Assembly (NCBI GenBank): GCA_003023535.1
Contig: PXSC01000117.1
Coordinates: 1-9,212 of the forward strand
DNA from: Halobacteriales archaeon QS_9_70_65
GTDB lineage: Archaea > Halobacteriota > Halobacteria > Halobacteriales > Haloarculaceae
Direction: 5' to 3'
Length of the DNA: 9,212 nucleotides
The notes under the pieces are model-generated. The model was not told the DNA's origin. It worked only from the letters and a program-made list of their open reading frames with translations, and ran no database searches. Shown in pieces: positions 6,460 to 9,212 of the stretch; within the stretch, counting starts at the first letter, position 1, and every line of letters begins with the position of its first letter. Both the position numbers and the translations under genes were made by a program.

Positions 6460-6853
6460 CTCCCAGCAACGAATCGAGCGAACGAGAAAGCCGCCGAACG
6501 GAGTAGCCCATCGGGTACGTCACACATTCTGACGGCCGATCGGCCAGCGCAGCGCCAGCGTGGACCGGCCGTATCTGGGTGTGAAACTGTTCACAGTCAC
6601 TGTTCGGCGCTCTGGTGCTCCGGTGGTTCAGGAGTTCGGAGCTGGTCAATCGAACTTGCCACTGCTCTCCGATCCATTCACGGTCTGCAAGCCGAGCAAT
6701 GGACTGACCTCAGGGCTGAGAGAGCGCCACCACGTCACCGAATGGCTTCGAGATGTCGCGCATCTGGATTGCCGCAAATCGTTCGTGGTCGGCACAACGG
6801 GTGTCCGTCACAATGGCTGTATGGGCTCCCGTTTCCAAGGAATGTCAGCCGAC
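6460..6853. other. 394-base low-GC gap without an intact gene
   Basis: Between the small lipoprotein stop and the ilvE stop no open frame shows conserved coding character. GC is low for this genome (35 of 60 bases at 6661-6720 against 50 of 60 at 7981-8040). It contains a 12-base perfect palindrome (6534-6545), a 16-base dyad (6580-6595) and an apparent ABC ATPase gene fragment (6710-6811, minus). No transposase motif, terminal inverted repeat or tRNA was found. It looks like a decaying remnant of foreign or duplicated DNA. Confidence 0.5.
6710..6811 (-). pseudogene. N-terminal remnant of an ABC transporter ATPase
   Basis: From a GTG at 6811 the minus strand encodes 33 residues and then TGA at 6712-6710. 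Residues 13-32 (AAIQMRDISKPFGDVVALSQ) match the usual opening of ABC importer ATPases, where I would expect a pattern like IxMRxISKRFGxVxAL; the expected Arg after ISK is Pro here. The frame then stops, and no P-loop or later motif follows in any frame toward 6460. The preceding MTDTRCADHERF is a plausible N-terminus. It is best read as the 5' end of a lost transporter gene, possibly a sugar or nucleoside importer. The match is short, so chance is not excluded. Confidence 0.45.
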
Positions 6854-7783
6854 TTAGACGTACCGGAACCACTCGTCGTAGCCGCCGAGCTCGCCGTCGA
6901 CGAGGTCGAAGAACTGCTGTTGGAGCTCCTCGGTCACCGGGCCGCGGGAGCCGTTGCCGATTTCGGTGTCGTCGACGCTCCGGATCGGCGTCACCTCCGC
7001 GGCCGTCCCCGAGAAGAACAGCTCGTCGGCGGTGTACAGCTCCCCGCGGGAGATGCTGGCGTCGTCGTGGACCGTGTAGCCGAGGTCCCGCGCCAGCTGG
7101 ATGACGGTGTCGCGGGTGATGCCGTCGAGGATGGACTCCGCCAGGCCCGTGGTGTATATCTCGCCGTCGTCGATCATGAAGATGTTCTCGCCGGGGCCCT
7201 CCGCGACCTTGCCTTCCTTGTTGAGGACGATGGCCTCGACGTAGCCGTTCCGGCGGGCCTCCTCGCCGGCCAGCATCGAGTTGATGTACGGCCCCGTGGC
7301 CTTGACGTTGGTCGGGATCTGGCTGGAGGCGTGTTTCCGCCACGACGACACCATCACGTCGACGCCGTTCTGGAGGGCGTCCTCGCCGAGGTACGCCCCC
7401 CACGGCCAGCAGGCGATCATCGTCTCCGTCGGGCAGTCGCCCGGCGAGACGCCCAGCGAGTCGTAGCCGTAGTAGACCAGCGGCCGGACGTAACAGGACC
7501 GGAGCTCCTGGCTGCGGATCAGCTCCATCGTCGCCTCCGTCAGCTCGCCGCGGCTGTGCCGAACGTCGAGATCGAGCACCTTCGCGGAGTCGAACAGCCG
7601 GTCGAGGTGTTCCTCCCACCGGAAGATCGCCGGGCCGTCGGCGGTGTCGTAACACCGTGCCCCCTCGAAAACCCCCGTCCCGTAGTGCAGCGAGTGCGTC
7701 AGCACGTGGACCTGCGCGTCGTCCCAGTCGACGAACTCGCCGTCCTGCCAGATGGTATCGACGTCCATCTCCTCGAAGGACAT
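6854..7783 (-). CDS. ilvE: Branched-chain amino acid aminotransferase
   Basis: A complete 309-residue fold-type IV PLP enzyme that moves the amino group between glutamate and the 2-oxo acids of Leu, Ile and Val, the last step of their synthesis in the cytoplasm. Typical segments in order: THSLHYGTGVFEGARCY near the N-terminus, SCYVRPLVYYGYDSLG, then IPTNVKATGPYINSMLA with the PLP-binding Lys (K161 from this start), EGPGENIFMI, SILDGITRDTV, FFSGTAAEVTPIRSVD and GPVTEELQQQFFD. These follow E. coli IlvE closely. I choose the ATG at 7783 over the in-frame GTG at 7792 because the TATA-like box is 25-26 bases before the ATG and haloarchaeal homologues begin near MxFEEMDVDTIW. It has its own promoter 3' of ribB and is probably transcribed alone. 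Confidence 0.95.
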   Translation of the reverse strand: MSFEEMDVDTIWQDGEFVDWDDAQVHVLTHSLHYGTGVFEGARCYDTADGPAIFRWEEHLDRLFDSAKVLDLDVRHSRGELTEATMELIRSQELRSCYVRPLVYYGYDSLGVSPGDCPTETMIACWPWGAYLGEDALQNGVDVMVSSWRKHASSQIPTNVKATGPYINSMLAGEEARRNGYVEAIVLNKEGKVAEGPGENIFMIDDGEIYTTGLAESILDGITRDTVIQLARDLGYTVHDDASISRGELYTADELFFSGTAAEVTPIRSVDDTEIGNGSRGPVTEELQQQFFDLVDGELGGYDEWFRYV

Positions 7784-7804
7784 AGTCGACACGTGGAGGC
7801 GGCG

Positions 7805-7812
7805 CGTAATGA
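7805..7812 (-). promoter_or_regulatory. TATA-like box of ilvE
   Basis: The minus strand reads TCATTACG, centred about 25-26 bases before the ATG at 7783, in the 74-base gap after ribB. It suggests ilvE is transcribed separately from the riboflavin operon and as a leaderless message. The box is weaker than the others here. Confidence 0.45.
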
Positions 7813-7857
7813 GTCTTGACGATTCCGCCGCGCTCGGGGTGGGTGACGGCGGCCCGG

Positions 7858-8580
7858 TCAGTCGAACCGCTCGAGGAGGTCGTCGCCCTCGACGTAGACG
7901 AGGCCGTTGCGGTCGGCGTAGGCACGGGCGGCCGTCGGCGACAGCGCGCCGTCGGCCTCGTCGAGCATCTCGCAGACGACGACCGCCGGGGCGACGCCGG
8001 CGGCCTCGGCCAGCGCCACCCCGAGTTCGGTGTGGCCCCGGCGGTCCGCGAGCAGATCCGGCGCCGCCCGCAGCAGGTGGACGTGGCCGGGCGCCCGGAA
8101 GCGGTCGGCGAACCCCTCCGGGCCGGCGGCGACGGCGTCGCGGGCCACGTCGCCCGCCAGCGCCGTCGCACGGCGGACCTCGGCGGCCGCCTCTCCGAGC
8201 GCCGAGATGGTGAGCGCGCGGTCCTCGTCCGTGATGCCGGTGAAGACGTCGCGGTGGTTGACCGCGAGGGAGAACGACGAGCGGTCGCCGTAGGAGAGTT
8301 CGTGGGCGCCGGCGGCGGGGTGATCCAGCGTCTCGCGGACGAACGGCAGCTCCCAGGTCGCACAGACGTCGTCGGGGAGCGCGACGCAGACCAGCCCGCC
8401 GGCGTCGTTGCGCATCCGGGCGACGTCGTCGGCGTCGACGGCGGCAGCGGGGTAGACGAGGTCGATTTCGCCCTCGCGGTCGGCGGCATCGTGGACGAGC
8501 ACCGGGGCGCCGGCGGCGAAAGCGGCGACGGCGTCGTCGACGCCCCGCCGGGCACCCCTCGGGTCGCTACTCCGAGACAT
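7858..8580 (-). CDS. ribB: 3,4-dihydroxy-2-butanone-4-phosphate synthase
   Basis: A complete 240-residue enzyme that turns ribulose 5-phosphate into formate and L-3,4-dihydroxy-2-butanone 4-phosphate, the four-carbon donor for the lumazine ring in riboflavin synthesis. The acidic active-site loop is DREGEID (34-40), the substrate region is [18 protein letters not shown] (about 99-116), and [10 protein letters not shown] precedes the metal-binding HTE motif (H183-E185). VVCEML (202-207) carries the late conserved Glu. It is a stand-alone RibB with no fused GTP cyclohydrolase II domain, as expected in archaea. Its ATG at 8580-8578 lies inside the 3' end of rbkR, a 14-base overlap that implies co-transcription and coupled translation. 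Confidence 0.95.
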   Translation of the reverse strand: MSRSSDPRGARRGVDDAVAAFAAGAPVLVHDAADREGEIDLVYPAAAVDADDVARMRNDAGGLVCVALPDDVCATWELPFVRETLDHPAAGAHELSYGDRSSFSLAVNHRDVFTGITDEDRALTISALGEAAAEVRRATALAGDVARDAVAAGPEGFADRFRAPGHVHLLRAAPDLLADRRGHTELGVALAEAAGVAPAVVVCEMLDEADGALSPTAARAYADRNGLVYVEGDDLLERFD

Positions 8581-9212
8581 GGACCGTGAGGGGGTCGCCG
8601 TCCTCGAGGCACAGTTCGTCCCGGAGGCGGTCGGGCGCGATGAGCTCCAGCTGGTCCTCGCCGTGGTGGGTCCGCTCCGGCGCGATGACGTGAGCCGTCC
8701 CGTGGCGGCCGGTATCGGCCTCGACGGTCGCCGGCCAGCAGAACGCCGGCCCGTAGGTCCGCTCGTCGTCCTCCCAGCCGTCGATGTCGACCGGCTCGAG
8801 GGCATCCATCCGGGCGCGGTCGCGGACGCTCTCGCCGTCCAACTCGACGTTCAGCGTCCCCTCGAACGGCTCGTAGCCCAGCCGCTCGCGGAACTGTCGC
8901 ATGTAACCGGGCAGCGAGATGTAGTGCCGCCCCTCGCCCATGCCGCTGGTGACGGTGCCCGACAGCTCGACGCCGGCGTCGCCCTCAAAGAGCCGGCGGT
9001 AGTCGGCGTACTCCCGCTGGAGGGCCCGCCGCCCGGAGTCGGTGACGGCGACCAGCTGGCCGTCGCCGGTCATCTCGCGTTCGAGGTACTCGGCGTTCTC
9101 GAGCCGCTGGAGCCGCCGCGATGCCGTCTGGGTCGACGCGTCGAGCCGGTCGGCCAGGGCGGCGCAGGTCACCGCCGTCCGGCCGTCGAGCGCGCCGTCG
9201 AGGGCGACGAGC
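8567..9212 (-). CDS. rbkR: Riboflavin regulator / CTP-dependent riboflavin kinase (5' end off the right edge)
   Basis: Partial gene: 214 residues are in the window, and the frame stays open to 9212, entering as [20 protein letters not shown]. The first part is a winged helix-turn-helix: [20 protein letters not shown] is the recognition helix region and [18 protein letters not shown] the wing. The second part is the archaeal CTP-dependent riboflavin kinase fold: [28 protein letters not shown], and a C-terminal [10 protein letters not shown]...LTVHVSE. It makes FMN from riboflavin using CTP. The fused protein is known in archaea as RbkR, which represses or activates riboflavin genes. Here it leads the operon with ribB, consistent with regulation of the pathway including itself. 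Its promoter and operator lie outside the window, and about 15-20 N-terminal residues are missing. Confidence 0.92.
   Translation of the reverse strand, partial: LVALDGALDGRTAVTCAALADRLDASTQTASRRLQRLENAEYLEREMTGDGQLVAVTDSGRRALQREYADYRRLFEGDAGVELSGTVTSGMGEGRHYISLPGYMRQFRERLGYEPFEGTLNVELDGESVRDRARMDALEPVDIDGWEDDERTYGPAFCWPATVEADTGRHGTAHVIAPERTHHGEDQLELIAPDRLRDELCLEDGDPLTVHVSE

Noticed and set aside
6460..6853. Insertion sequence remnant
   Set aside because: Suspected from the low GC, but no transposase motif, terminal inverted repeat or target duplication could be identified.
7784..7792. GTG at 7792 as the ilvE start (three extra residues)
   Set aside because: The TATA-like box would be only about 16 bases away; the ATG at 7783 has the right spacing and matches the usual N-terminus.
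6735..8612. Very long minus-strand frame across ilvE and ribB
   Set aside because: It is an alternative frame of two well-recognised enzymes and translates to Arg/Pro/Gly-rich sequence without motifs.

Overview
The window is chromosomal DNA of a haloarchaeon (class Halobacteria). Three things point there: GC is very high (50 of 60 bases at 7981-8040), the predicted proteins are rich in Asp, Glu and Ala, and exported proteins carry twin-arginine lipoprotein signals. Gene starts also look leaderless: six genes have an AT-rich TATA-like box centred about 26-28 bases before the start codon. The closest haloarchaeal genus cannot be told from the sequence alone.

Layout: 1-1498 (minus) is a DUF460/COG2433-family gene running off the left edge. 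It shares a short intergenic promoter region with a divergent MaoC-like dehydratase (1607-2062, plus). A convergent hairpin follows, then a minus-strand operon read from right to left: Tat lipoprotein (4729-3722), ABC-2 permease (3722-2646) and ABC ATPase (2662-2101), joined by overlapping stop and start codons. Upstream of it are a hairpin-rich segment (about 4800-5050) and rnz, encoding tRNase Z (start 5899, minus). Divergent from rnz is a small Tat lipoprotein gene (5992-6459, plus) that opens a lower-GC stretch of about 0.9 kb. That stretch holds no other intact gene but carries what looks like the first 33 codons of a second ABC ATPase. The right side is core metabolism on the minus strand: ilvE (branched-chain aminotransferase), ribB (3,4-dihydroxy-2-butanone-4-phosphate synthase) and the 3' part of rbkR (riboflavin regulator/CTP-dependent riboflavin kinase). 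rbkR and ribB overlap by 14 bases and form a riboflavin operon.

The most striking observation is that three otherwise well-preserved genes (DUF460, ABC ATPase, rnz) each seem to lack a short internal segment, with a frame change at the junction. In the ATPase the missing piece includes Walker A; in DUF460 it follows the GIDPGT motif; in rnz it lies between the HAPAGT and ALDADGY segments. Both sides of each junction still read as good family sequence. This fits very recent deletions or, more likely, loss of GC-rich segments during amplification or assembly. The second notable structure is a series of hairpins spaced exactly 6 bases apart, over which the rnz frame continues as an unusual C-terminal tail.
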